Part shown: positions 10,618 through 18,987 of the stretch, piece after piece
Numbering within the stretch: position 1 is the stretch's first letter
Layout: each line of letters begins with the position of its first letter
Origin: Pseudomonas zanjanensis
GTDB lineage: Bacteria; Pseudomonadota; Gammaproteobacteria; Pseudomonadales; Pseudomonadaceae
Assembly: GCF_014268745.2 (NCBI RefSeq)
Contig: NZ_JABWRB020000001.1
Coordinates: 1,426,001 to 1,490,000 of the forward strand
DNA length: 64,000 nt
Reading direction: 5' to 3'
Program-made: the position numbers and the translations under genes
Notes under the pieces: generated by a model
Databases searched by the model: none
Seen by the model: the letters and a program-made list of their open reading frames with translations, nothing else
Told to the model about the DNA's origin: nothing

Positions 10618-11949
10618 ATGGCGCGCAAGAAGCAGCAGAAACGATTTGAAGTGATTCACCCTCATTGTGCCGGTATCGATATCGGCAGCCGCGAGCACTG
10701 GGTTGGCGTCAATCCCGATCAAAGCGACAAGCCGGTTCGCTGTTTTCCGGCCTTCACTGAGGATTTGGTGAGCCTGGCCGAATGGTTGGAATCGCTGAAA
10801 ATCAAGGTCGTGGCGATGGAGGCCACTGGCGTTTACTGGATACCGCTGTTCGAGCTTCTCGATTCAAGGGGCTTTGAGGTGTATCTGGTCAATTCCCGTG
10901 CAACTCGTCAGATAAGCGGACGTAAATCCGATGTTCTGGATTGCCAGTGGATCTGGCAACTCATGACCCATGGCTTACTCAGAGGTGCTTTCCGACCCGC
11001 TGATGATATTTGCTCGATGCGATCATTGGTTCGCCAGCGGGCCATGAAGGTTCGTGATCAAGCCAAGACCATCAACCGCATGCAAAAAGCCCTGACGCAG
11101 ATGAACATTCAGTTAGCCAATGTCATCAGCAATATTGCTGGCGTGACAGGGATGAAAATCATCAAGGCCATCATCGATGGCGAGCGTGACCCTCAAGTCT
11201 TGGCCAACTTCCGAGACGGCCGTATCAAGGCCGATCACCAAACCATTGCCCGCAGCCTGCACGGTAACTGGCGAGTCGAGCATCTGCATGCTTTGGCTCA
11301 GGAGGTGGCTGCTCATGATTTCCTTGAGAAGCAGATTGCCGAATGTGATCGGACCATCACTCAGGCACTTGATCGACTTCCAGTGCTGAACCATGAGCCC
11401 ACGCAACCCACCAAGCCACTGCGTAGCCCGCATCGCTCGGCAGATGAACAAGCCAGCTTGCACCAGGCACTTGTGAGAATCATGGGCGTGGACCTGACCG
11501 CGATTCCCACCATCGGAATCGAATCCGCCTTGGTTCTGGCGAGCGAAGTCGGACCTGATTTGTCGCGTTTTCCGACTGAGCAACATTTCAGCTCCTGGAT
11601 GGGGGTAGCGCCCTCAACCCGAATATCGGGGGGAAAACCCTTGCCCGGTCATGTCCCCAAGGTATTTAACCGGGCGGCACAAGCGTTGAAGCAGGCGGCC
11701 TCTAGCGCCCGCACCGATAAAAGCTTTATCGGTGCCAGTCACCGCGCCCGATTGGCTCGCATGGATACGGCCTGCGCCATTAAGGCTACGGCTCACCAAC
11801 TGGCCCGCCTGATCTACGCCATGCTGACCAAGGGACAACCTTACGTGGCGCAGGATATGAACGAATACGAGGCCAAAAGCCGTGATCGCCAGCTGAGAGC
11901 CTTACAGCGTAAGGCTACAAAGCTGGGTGTTCGATTGGTCGCGGCTTAA
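10618..11949 (+). CDS. IS110-family DEDD/Ser recombinase (transposase)
   Basis: 443-residue bridge-RNA-type recombinase. The N-terminal RuvC-like domain shows the DEDD set: Asp21 in AGIDIGS, Glu69 in AMEATGVYW, Asp105 and Asp108 in KSDVLD. The C-terminal Transposase_20 domain shows GIESALVLASEVG and the catalytic Ser333 in GVAPSTRISGGK. All key residues are present, so the element looks active. The ATG at 10618 was preferred to an in-frame start at 10543 because the family motif begins soon after it and the upstream part belongs to the non-coding end. No frameshift was seen. Confidence 0.93.
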   Translation: MARKKQQKRFEVIHPHCAGIDIGSREHWVGVNPDQSDKPVRCFPAFTEDLVSLAEWLESLKIKVVAMEATGVYWIPLFELLDSRGFEVYLVNSRATRQISGRKSDVLDCQWIWQLMTHGLLRGAFRPADDICSMRSLVRQRAMKVRDQAKTINRMQKALTQMNIQLANVISNIAGVTGMKIIKAIIDGERDPQVLANFRDGRIKADHQTIARSLHGNWRVEHLHALAQEVAAHDFLEKQIAECDRTITQALDRLPVLNHEPTQPTKPLRSPHRSADEQASLHQALVRIMGVDLTAIPTIGIESALVLASEVGPDLSRFPTEQHFSSWMGVAPSTRISGGKPLPGHVPKVFNRAAQALKQAASSARTDKSFIGASHRARLARMDTACAIKATAHQLARLIYAMLTKGQPYVAQDMNEYEAKSRDRQLRALQRKATKLGVRLVAA

Positions 11950-11988
11950 AAAGCTTTGGAGAACAAGGGGATGGATTTTGTTTGATGA

Positions 11989-12109
11989 GAGCTTGCTCCC
12001 GCTGGGCTGCGCAGCAGTCCCAAAGGCTGACCCCCATCAATCTGCCCCACCGAGGCGGCAGGTCCAAGGGCTGCTGCGCAGCCCAGCGGGAGCAAGCTCC
12101 CTCGCCACA
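11989..12109. repeat. right part of the REP doublet split by the IS
   Basis: GAGCTTGCTCCCGCTGGGCTG at the left of this block is the continuation of the REP arm left at 10363-10375; the inverted partner ends CCAGCGGGAGCAAGCTCCCT...CACA at 12109. Together the two parts form one complete REPIN of the GTGGCGAGGGAG type. Confidence 0.9.
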
Positions 12110-12144
12110 AGAGCGGTGGTGAATGCTATTAATGGGCCTTGCCG

Positions 12145-12381
12145 CTACTTGCCGTCGTGCAGGCGCACATTCAGCTGGTCCACCAGCACCGCTTCTTCGC
12201 CGTCTGCGAGCAGCCATTCCTGGAGCAGCTCTTTCTGCTGGTCCGACCAGAAATCAGCCTCCACCAGCTTGATTTCCGGGGACAGTGGGTGGGCCACGAT
12301 AAAATCGTCAATGGCCTTGCCATCGGAGGGCAGGCCGAGTTGGTCGAACAGGGTCTTGAGGTCGTGGGAAGGCTGTTCCAT
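12145..12381 (-). CDS. DUF2789 family small protein
   Basis: 78 residues, acidic, no signal or membrane segment. The sequence MEQPSHDLKTLFDQLGLPSD and the body AHPLSPEIKLVEADFW with LLQEWLLADGEEAVLVDQLN are characteristic of the DUF2789 family, small cytosolic proteins common in Pseudomonas. Its function is unknown. A GGAGAC ribosome site sits just upstream of the ATG. The next gene on the same strand starts about 315 bases further upstream. Confidence 0.85.
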   Translation of the reverse strand: MEQPSHDLKTLFDQLGLPSDGKAIDDFIVAHPLSPEIKLVEADFWSDQQKELLQEWLLADGEEAVLVDQLNVRLHDGK

Positions 12382-12465
12382 GGAAGTCTCCTCTGGTCGG
12401 CGCCGTCATGGCGCGTCGGTGCTTCCTTTATCTGAGGCAAGCGCTTATCAGGAGTTCGATTGGAA

Positions 12466-12696
12466 TCAGGCTTTCAAGGCGCCTTCGTCCACGGCGGCCT
12501 TCAGCGCCCTGGCTGCTTCCCTGGCGGCCTCGGCGGCGACTTGCGAAGTCTTGAACCAGCGATCCTTTTCCACCTGGTGGCAAGTGACAGTGGTCAACGG
12601 TGGTTTGGCACGCATTACAATGACCGCTTGGAACTCGCCTTCGACTTCCCTGGCCTCGCCCCGGATAAAAAATTCGCCAATATCAAATTCCGTCAC
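12466..12696 (-). CDS. small hypothetical protein
   Basis: 76 residues from a GTG start (MTEFDIGEFFIRG...), chosen because GAGGAG lies 10 bases before it, while the two upstream ATGs (up to 12741, 91 residues) have none. The N-terminal half is beta-type (GEAREVEGEFQAVIVMRAK); the C-terminal half is an Ala-rich helix (AAEAAREAARALKAAVDEG). I recognise no family. Same strand as the DUF2789 gene and possibly co-transcribed. Confidence 0.6.
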   Translation of the reverse strand: MTEFDIGEFFIRGEAREVEGEFQAVIVMRAKPPLTTVTCHQVEKDRWFKTSQVAAEAAREAARALKAAVDEGALKA

Positions 12697-13463
12697 GTCG
12701 CGCCTGCTCCTCAAAATCATTATGGGTGCGCGATCCGCCATTGGACGACGATCTTCGCTGGACGGGCAGTATGGCAGCAGTTGCCCGTCGGCGGCTGAGT
12801 TAAGTCATGGACGAAGGCATTCAGGCGCTCTGTTCGAGACGCCTGGCCAGGTGACAGGCCTCGTTATGGTCGGTTCGGAATCCTCTTACACGTCCAGTCG
12901 ATGTTTCTTCTATATGAAAAAAACACTTGCCGGCCAGGACTACCCGGTAACGCGGTTGAATCAACGAAATTGACAGGCGATCGACACCGTCAAAGCTGTT
13001 GGCTGCTCCAGCGATGCATGGGGCGAAGGGGTGGGTCAGGGGAGGGAAAGCGATCATTATGAATTCCTTTTCATGATTTACCGACGAATTGCCGGCGACT
13101 TCGAGTAGTCTCCACGCCTTGAGCTGCTCTAGAATCGGCAGAGCCGTGTGGACGGTTGCGCCTATCTAAAGCAATTTTTTTTGGGCTCGATGTCAGAAAA
13201 ATGCTTTTTTAAGTGAGAAATTTCCCTAAAGTTAGTAGTCCCATCTTTTCCGATGCTCAGAGTGGCGTTTTCCTTCAGCCTCTGGCGACTCCCCGGGAAA
13301 GACGGCGAGAGCGGCAACCTTTAGTCTGCTCTCGGCCCGGGACAGGGCGCGCCGTTCATTTCGAATTTCAGTGACAGGTCCATTACGACATTACAGTCGG
13401 TACGGGTTCTCGTGGTCCGTCCTTTGCGCGGGGCGGGTCTTTTTCAAAGATGGGGATGTTTCC
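12697..13463. other. 767-base gap without a convincing gene
   Basis: Short frames on both strands lack ribosome sites and family features. The right part has two T-rich runs (near 13173 and 13203). It also has a nested stem: CCCGGG 13292-13297 with CCCGGG 13336-13341, and GAGAGC 13307-13312 with GCTCTC 13328-13333. This could be leader structure or a terminator-like element before the next gene. Confidence 0.5.
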
Positions 13464-13934
13464 TTGGCAGTAAGTAATCTCGACATGCATGCGTTATTTG
13501 TACTTGGTGACCTGCGGGCAAAACTGGTCAAACAATTCCAGTCACGTTTCGTCTACATCACCGAGCAGACCGCCGAAGGTATTTATGTTGCCGAAATCGA
13601 CACCGAATCGGCCCTGGTAGTCGATGACAAACCCAGGCTGGAGCTCAAGGTCGGTGATCATTTTCGCGCGGCGGTATTGCCCAGTCGCGAAGGCGGCAAG
13701 TTTGAAATCCGCTTTCGCGAAATCAAGCTGACGGTCTATGGCCTTGGCGATTACGCCTTCGTCACGACTCCCGGTGGCCAGGCCATCCTGTTCAAGGAAG
13801 GCCACAGCGTAGTGACCGTGTTCGCGGCCAATGAACAGCTGCAGGAAGGCTTGACCAAGACCTTGAAAGCGGTAACCGCCAAGGCCGCCAAGTGGCGCAA
13901 GGGCGAACTGGTCACTTTCAAGGCCAGTGAGTGA
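13464..13934 (+). CDS. conserved hypothetical protein
   Basis: 156 residues from a TTG start (MAVSNLDMHALFVLGDLRAK), preceded by TGGGGA at 13451-13456; an ATG seven codons later is the alternative. The open frame extends upstream to 13371, but that part looks non-coding. Predicted beta-rich cytosolic protein (FVYITEQTAEGIYVAEID, FEIRFREIKLTVYGLGDY) with a basic C-terminal tail (TAKAAKWRKGELVTFK). It resembles a conserved Pseudomonas protein of unknown function. It is a single gene, followed after about 150 bases by a binding-protein gene on the same strand. Confidence 0.72.
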   Translation: MAVSNLDMHALFVLGDLRAKLVKQFQSRFVYITEQTAEGIYVAEIDTESALVVDDKPRLELKVGDHFRAAVLPSREGGKFEIRFREIKLTVYGLGDYAFVTTPGGQAILFKEGHSVVTVFAANEQLQEGLTKTLKAVTAKAAKWRKGELVTFKASE

Positions 13935-14087
13935 CCGTTTCGGCGCCTGTGCACCCAAACCGCTGACAGTTTCGCAAGATCTCGCTGGAACCTCGGCTAC
14001 AGTCAATTGACTGAACTATTCAGGGGCTTGCGTTTCGTTACGCAGGGCCGTTCAGGAATTGCTGTTATCTGGCACGAGGTGCAAAGC

Positions 14088-15098
14088 ATGAGACGAGTTC
14101 GACAGTGGCTGGCTGCCTGGGCCACCTTCGCTGTGTTGGTTTCACCCCTTCCGGCGTCGGCCGCCACAGCGCCGATCCACTTTGCCGACTTGAACTGGGA
14201 AAGCGGCAGCCTGATCACCGATATCCTGCGGGTCATCGTCGAAAAGGGCTATGGATTGCAGACCGACACCTTGCCCGGCACCACCATCACCCTGGAAACC
14301 GCCCTGGCCAATAACGATATCCAGGTGATCGGCGAGGAGTGGGCCGGCCGCAGCCCGGTGTGGGTCAAGGCCGAGTCCGAAGGCAAGGTGGTCGCCTTGG
14401 GCGATACGGTCAAAGGCGCGACCGAAGGCTGGTGGGTGCCCGAGTATGTCATCAAGGGCGACCCGGCCAAGGGCATCAAGCCCCTGGCGCCAGACCTGCG
14501 CAGCGTCGAGGACCTGGCGCGCTACAAGCACGTGTTCAAGGACCCGGAAAGCCCCGACAAGGGCCGCTTTCTCAACAGCCCCATCGGTTGGACCTCCGAG
14601 GTGGTCAACAAGCAGAAGCTCAAGGCCTATGGCCTGTCCGACAGCTACGTGAATTTTCGCAGCGGCTCGGGGGCGGCGCTGGATGCGGAAATCAGCTCGA
14701 CGATCCGCCGGGGCAAGCCGATCCTGTTTTACTACTGGTCGCCCACGCCGCTGCTCGGGCGCTTCAAGCTGGTGCAGTTGCAAGAGCCGCCTTTCGATGC
14801 CGAGGCCTGGAAAACCCTGACCGACGCCGACAACCCCAACCCGAAGCCGACCCGCTCGCTGGCCTCGAAACTGTCGATTGGCGTCTCCGTACCGTTCCAG
14901 AAGCAATACCCGGACATTGCCGAGTTCTTCAGCAAGGTCGACTTGCCCATCGAGCCGTTGAACAAGGCCCTGGCCGACATGAGCGAGAAACGCACGCCAC
15001 CCCGTGAAGCCGCCGAAGCGTTCCTCAAGGCGCATCCACAGGTCTGGCAGGCCTGGCTGCCCAAGGACGTCGCCGACAAGGTGTCCGCCGGTCTGTAG
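14088..15098 (+). CDS. glycine betaine/choline-type ABC substrate-binding protein (OpuAC/ProX)
   Basis: 336 residues with a signal peptide (LAAWATFAVLVSPLPASAATA, residues 9-29) and the OpuAC fold: HFADLNWESGSLITDILRVI, the aromatic and acidic signature EGWWVPEYVIKG, and YYWSPTPLLG. It should bind quaternary ammonium compounds in the periplasm. No ATPase or permease gene is next to it, so it is an orphan that must use a transporter coded elsewhere. The ATG at 14088 follows GAGGTG; an earlier in-frame start at 14007 would precede the signal peptide and is unlikely. Confidence 0.88.
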   Translation: MRRVRQWLAAWATFAVLVSPLPASAATAPIHFADLNWESGSLITDILRVIVEKGYGLQTDTLPGTTITLETALANNDIQVIGEEWAGRSPVWVKAESEGKVVALGDTVKGATEGWWVPEYVIKGDPAKGIKPLAPDLRSVEDLARYKHVFKDPESPDKGRFLNSPIGWTSEVVNKQKLKAYGLSDSYVNFRSGSGAALDAEISSTIRRGKPILFYYWSPTPLLGRFKLVQLQEPPFDAEAWKTLTDADNPNPKPTRSLASKLSIGVSVPFQKQYPDIAEFFSKVDLPIEPLNKALADMSEKRTPPREAAEAFLKAHPQVWQAWLPKDVADKVSAGL

Positions 15099-15232
15099 CG
15101 AGTACGTCAGTCAATTGAACAGTTGATCCTGGGCAAGTCGTCATTCGCTGAAAACTGGCAACCTGCGCCCGTCCAGCGAAATGCCAAATTCGAGCTAGGA
15201 TGATTGTTCAACCTTTTTGAGGAGGCTGGCGA

Positions 15233-15670
15233 ATGACGCTTTTATTGGCTCGGTCGCTGGTCGCAGTGTTTGCGACCATCAGCTTGATTCATTTGTATTG
15301 GGCCCTGGGCGGGCGGTGGGCGGCCCTGGCGGTGGTGCCCCAGGTGCCGGTGAAGCAGGGGGACGCGTTGCGACCGGCGTTCGACCCCTCGGGCTGGCTG
15401 ACGTTGCTGGTGGCCCTGGCGCTGCTGATGATTGCGCTGCTGGTATGCCTGCGGGTCGGCCTGCTCGCCCAGCCGGTCACCCATCGGGCGTTGCAGTGGC
15501 TGATCAGCGCGATTGCCTTGCTGATGTTCGCCCGAGCCATTGGCGAGTCGGAGTTGGTGGGTTTCTTCAAGGAGGTCAAGGGCTCGACCTTCGCCAGGCT
15601 CGACACCTGGATCTATTCGCCGTTGTGCGTGGTGCTTGGGGCCGGGTTGTTGACGGTGGCGTGGGCCTGA
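15233..15670 (+). CDS. DUF3995-type membrane protein
   Basis: 145 residues with four membrane segments (about 5-25, 58-80, 92-108, 125-143). The opening SLVAVFATISLIHLYWALGG and the C-terminal DTWIYSPLCVVLGAGL are typical of DUF3995, small inner-membrane proteins of unknown role. GAGGAGG at 15220-15226 supports the ATG. Monocistronic; a REP doublet follows. Confidence 0.82.
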   Translation: MTLLLARSLVAVFATISLIHLYWALGGRWAALAVVPQVPVKQGDALRPAFDPSGWLTLLVALALLMIALLVCLRVGLLAQPVTHRALQWLISAIALLMFARAIGESELVGFFKEVKGSTFARLDTWIYSPLCVVLGAGLLTVAWA

Positions 15671-15691
15671 ACCTCTAACGGCGAACGCCGT

Positions 15692-15824
15692 TGTGGCGAG
15701 GGAGCTTGCTCCCGCTGGAGGGCGCAGCCCTCCTAAAAAGCTGAACACAAGTCAGCCTGACCCATCGAGGTGACAGGTCCAAGGGCTGCTGCGCACCCCA
15801 GCGGGAGCAAGCTCCCTCGCCACA
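15692..15824. repeat. REP doublet (REPIN)
   Basis: GTGGCGAGGGAGCTTGCTCC at the left and its inverted partner ending CTCCCTCGCCACA at the right, in the space between the convergent DUF3995 gene and phaG. Confidence 0.93.
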
Positions 15825-15850
15825 AAAGCTGTACCGGCTCGAGATACCTG

Positions 15851-16204
15851 TCAGTCGGTTCGGCGGCTGCTCACTTCGGCCGGCACATCATCCCCCGCCA
15901 TGCGCTTGCGGAACAGTGCCGCCCGGGCCAGCAGCAGGGTGGTCACCGGTACCGTGATCGATAGCAGGATCGGGATCAGCCAGGCGTGCAACACCGGCCC
16001 GGACTTGAGCGCCGAAAAATAGATGATCGAGGCCAATGCCACGCACCAGGCGCCCAATGTGGAGGCCAGGGCTGGTGGGTGCATGCGCTGGAAATAATCC
16101 TTCAAGCGCACCAGGCCGATCGCCCCGGCCAGGGCGAAAAAGCTGCTGAGTACCAGCAGGATCGCCACCGGGATTTCCACCCACATCGACAGTTCGCCGG
16201 TCAT
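15851..16204 (-). CDS. phaG: cation/proton antiporter subunit G
   Basis: 117 residues with three membrane helices; MnhG/PhaG family, last gene of the operon. Landmarks are GAIGLVRLKDYFQRMHPPALASTLG, the most conserved stretch of this subunit, and a charged tail. It overlaps phaF by four bases (ATGA). Inner-membrane part of the Mrp-type complex that exchanges Na+ or K+ for protons. Confidence 0.93.
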   Translation of the reverse strand: MTGELSMWVEIPVAILLVLSSFFALAGAIGLVRLKDYFQRMHPPALASTLGAWCVALASIIYFSALKSGPVLHAWLIPILLSITVPVTTLLLARAALFRKRMAGDDVPAEVSSRRTD

Positions 16205-16479
16205 TCGATCACCTCGCCACGCAACAGGAACTTGGCCAGGGCAAACGAGCCGACAAAGCCGAACAGGGCGATCAGCAGCGCCGCCTCGAAATAGGTGTCA
16301 CTGGCATATCGGATGCCCAGCACCAGCATCATCAGCATCGCCACGATGTACAGGTAGTCCAGGGCCAGTACCCGATCCTGGGCCGACGGGCCCTTGAACA
16401 GTCGCCACAGGGTCAACACCATCGCCAGGGAGAGCAGGAACAGGCTCAACAGGATCGCATTGGACAGCAACGGGCTCAT
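16201..16479 (-). CDS. phaF: cation/proton antiporter subunit F
   Basis: 92 residues with three membrane helices. MnhF/PhaF signature: LWRLFKGPSAQDRVLALDYLYIV and the C-terminal FVGSFALAKFL. The start overlaps the phaE stop (TGA/ATG share bases at 16477-16478). Small subunit of the Mrp-type complex. Confidence 0.93.
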   Translation of the reverse strand: MSPLLSNAILLSLFLLSLAMVLTLWRLFKGPSAQDRVLALDYLYIVAMLMMLVLGIRYASDTYFEAALLIALFGFVGSFALAKFLLRGEVIE

Positions 16480-16964
16480 TCGAAAATCTCCATCAAGGGG
16501 CGCTCGTAGGTGGCCTTGAAGTGCGCGATGAATGACGCCTCGTCCGGCAGGTCGAACACGTGCAGCAACAGGATGCTGCGATCCAGGGCCAGTTCCGACC
16601 AGACGGTCCCGGGAACCACCGTGGTGATCATCGACAGCGCGGCCAGGCCGTTGGCATCGCGCAGGTCCAGCGGCACCTTGATGAATCGCGAGCGAGGCGG
16701 GCGGCGGGCGGCGTTCAGCACCCCCCAGGCCACCGCCAGGTTGGACACCAGCACGTCGCGGCCCACCAGCAGGAACAGGCGCAACACCACCCACGGCCGG
16801 CGGATACGGATGGGCCGTGGGCGCAGCGGACGCATCAGCAACGGCGCCAGGAACCCCAATGCAGCACCCATCAGCAGATGGCCGGCGCTGACGGACACGT
16901 TCAGCACCAACCACAGCAGCCATAACGCCAGGGACAACCACGGGGCGGGAAACAGGCGCTTCAT
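16476..16964 (-). CDS. phaE: cation/proton antiporter subunit E
   Basis: 162 residues. MnhE/PhaE: membrane N-terminus (FPAPWLSLALWLLWLVLNVSVS), then the cytosolic domain with SRFIKVPLDLRDANGLAALSMITTVVPGTV, diagnostic of this subunit. The true start (ATG ending at 16964) overlaps the phaD stop by two bases; the longer open frame upstream is inside phaD and is discarded. Confidence 0.93.
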   Translation of the reverse strand: MKRLFPAPWLSLALWLLWLVLNVSVSAGHLLMGAALGFLAPLLMRPLRPRPIRIRRPWVVLRLFLLVGRDVLVSNLAVAWGVLNAARRPPRSRFIKVPLDLRDANGLAALSMITTVVPGTVWSELALDRSILLLHVFDLPDEASFIAHFKATYERPLMEIFE

Positions 16965-18646
16965 GGCTGTACCTCCCGCAACGCGGCGCGGGCTTCGGGG
17001 TTGGGCACGGCGCGGGTGGCGAGTACCGACATCACGTAATGTTCCGGAGTGTTCAGCGCGTCGGCGGCCGACTGGGTATAGCGCAGCAACGGCTCGGCCT
17101 TGAAGGTCAGGGCGATGCCCAGGCCCAGCAGTACGACGATCGGCAGGCATTCGAACGGCCGCAGCAACGGTGACGGGCGTTCCTGAGGTGTCCAGAAGCG
17201 TTGGATGCCCAGGCGCGAGAAGGCGATCAGTGAGGCCAGCCCCGACAGGATCAGCAGCGCCAACAAGCCCCACGCCTGGTTCGACACCGGCGCCCCGGCA
17301 CTGGCGCCGAATCCTTGGGGATTGAGCAAGGCGCTCAGCAGGCTCAGCTTGCCGATGAACCCCGAGAGCGGCGGCATGCCGATGATCAACAGCGCACAAA
17401 AGATAAAGCTCAAGCCGAGGAAGGCCATGGTCCAGGGAATCACTTGGCCGACCACGGCTTTCTGCTCGTCATCGAGGTTGATGCCCTTGGGCGGCTGCAA
17501 GGATTCCAACGGCCGCGGCAAAGTGTCGAAGTCGTCGTCCAGGGACAGTTCATTGGCCGAGCGCGAACGTTCGATCAGCTCCGCCAGCAAGAACAGCGCG
17601 CAGAGCGCCAAGGTTGAGCTCACTAGGTAGAACAGCGCCGCGCCCACCAGGTTCGGTTGGGCGAAGCCGATGGCCGACAACAGGATCCCCGCCGAAACCA
17701 GGATGCTCAGGCTCGCCATGCGCTCCAGGCGTTGGGCCGCCAGAATCGCGATGGCGGCGCAGACGATGGTCGCCATGCCGCCATAGACCAGCCAGTCGGC
17801 GCCGAAATACGCCGAGGCGCCGGCCTGGCCGGAGAACAGCAGTGTCCACAGGCGCAGGATCGTGTAGACGCCGACCTTGGTCATGATTGCAAACAGCGCC
17901 GCCACCGGTGCGCTGGCGGCGCTGTAGGCCGGCACCAGCCAGAAGTTCAGTGGCCACATGCCGGCCTTGGCCAGGAACGCCACCGCGAGGATGCCGGCGC
18001 CGGCGTGCAACAAGCCGCGGTCGGCCTCCGGCACCAGCGGGATCTTCAGGGCCAGGTCGGCCATGTTCAACGTGCCGGTGACGCCGTAGATCAGCGCCGC
18101 GCCGATCAGGAACAACGACGAGGCCAGCAGATTGATGGAAATGTAATGCAGGCCCGAGGACACCCGCGCCCGGCCCGAACCGTGCAGCATCAAGCCATAG
18201 GAAGCCGCCAGCAGCACTTCGAAGAACACGAACAGGTTGAACAGATCCGCGGTCAGGAAGGCGCCGTAGAGGCCCATCAGCTGGATCTGGAACAACGCAT
18301 GGAAACTGGCGCCGGCGCGGTCCCAGCGGGCCATGGCGAAGAGCAGGGCGCTGACGCCGATGATGCCGGTCAGGACCAGCATCAGCGCCGACAGGCGATC
18401 GACCACCAGGACGATGCCGAACGGCGCCTGCCAGTTGCCCGGCAGGTACACACCAATGGACGCGGGCAGGGCCTGGTCCTGGGTCCAGCGCAGCAACAGC
18501 ACGGCGATGCCCAGGCCCAGCAGGCTGGACAACAGATTGATCCGGGCCTTGAGCGGGCGATGCTTCTCGCCCAGCATCAGCATCAACGCGGCGGTCAGCA
18601 GCGGCAGCAGGATGGGCGCGGCGATCAGATGAGGCGTCAACATCAT
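16961..18646 (-). CDS. phaD: cation/proton antiporter subunit D
   Basis: 561 residues, many helices; MnhD/NuoN-like proton-translocating subunit (Proton_antipo_M). Seen: VVDRLSALMLVLTGIIG, FFEVLLAASYGLML and KAGMWPLNFWLVPAYSAASAPVAA with the conserved Lys of antiporter-like subunits. The start is the first of two adjacent ATGs at 18646, overlapping the phaC stop; the family's N-terminus begins there. A cytosolic loop (about residues 380-410) is unusually acidic (LSLDDDFDTLPRP). Confidence 0.93.
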   Translation of the reverse strand: MMLTPHLIAAPILLPLLTAALMLMLGEKHRPLKARINLLSSLLGLGIAVLLLRWTQDQALPASIGVYLPGNWQAPFGIVLVVDRLSALMLVLTGIIGVSALLFAMARWDRAGASFHALFQIQLMGLYGAFLTADLFNLFVFFEVLLAASYGLMLHGSGRARVSSGLHYISINLLASSLFLIGAALIYGVTGTLNMADLALKIPLVPEADRGLLHAGAGILAVAFLAKAGMWPLNFWLVPAYSAASAPVAALFAIMTKVGVYTILRLWTLLFSGQAGASAYFGADWLVYGGMATIVCAAIAILAAQRLERMASLSILVSAGILLSAIGFAQPNLVGAALFYLVSSTLALCALFLLAELIERSRSANELSLDDDFDTLPRPLESLQPPKGINLDDEQKAVVGQVIPWTMAFLGLSFIFCALLIIGMPPLSGFIGKLSLLSALLNPQGFGASAGAPVSNQAWGLLALLILSGLASLIAFSRLGIQRFWTPQERPSPLLRPFECLPIVVLLGLGIALTFKAEPLLRYTQSAADALNTPEHYVMSVLATRAVPNPEARAALREVQP

Positions 18647-18987
18647 TCCTTGGGCTCCCGACCGTCCACGTGGTCGGTACCGGTCAGCCCCCGGGAGGCC
18701 AACAGCACCACCAGGAACAGCGCGGTCATGGCGAAGCTGATCACGATGGCGGTCAGCACCAGTGCCTGGGGCAGCGGGTCGGTGTAGTGCAGAAGATCCT
18801 GGGGCACGCCGTCCTTGATGATCGGCTCCTTGCCGATGAACAGGCTGCCCATGCTGAAGATGAACAGGTTGACGCCGTAGGATAGCAGGCACAGGCCCAT
18901 GACCACCTGGAAGGTCCGTGGCCGCAACACCAGCCAGACACCCGAGGCGGCCAGTACGCCGATTGCGATTGCGATGACTTCTTCCAT
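18643..18987 (-). CDS. phaC: cation/proton antiporter subunit C
   Basis: 114 residues with three helices; MnhC/NuoK-like. Seen: VMGLCLLSYGVNLFIFSMG and DPLPQALVLTAIVISFAMTAL, the NuoK-type core with the conserved Gln-Ala-Leu-Val-Leu-Thr-Ala-Ile-Val-Ile run. The start shares one base with the phaAB stop (TGATG). Confidence 0.94.
   Translation of the reverse strand: MEEVIAIAIGVLAASGVWLVLRPRTFQVVMGLCLLSYGVNLFIFSMGSLFIGKEPIIKDGVPQDLLHYTDPLPQALVLTAIVISFAMTALFLVVLLASRGLTGTDHVDGREPKE

Larger units (their letters stand above)
10376..11991 (+). mobile_element. IS110-family insertion sequence inserted in a REP
   Basis: About 1.6 kb element. The left flank ends TGTGGCGAGGGAG (10363-10375) and the right flank resumes GAGCTTGCTCCCGC (11989 onward). 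Removing 10376-11991 rebuilds a perfect REP of the type seen at 22111 and 25331, so the ends are known to within the 3-base shared GAG. There are no terminal inverted repeats, as expected for IS110. The long 5' non-coding end (240 bases) and short 3' end (about 40 bases) fit the IS110 subgroup rather than IS1111. Confidence 0.9.

Noticed and set aside
12821..13057. 78-codon minus-strand ORF in the 12.7-13.5 kb gap
   Set aside because: No ribosome site, no recognisable features, isolated from neighbours.
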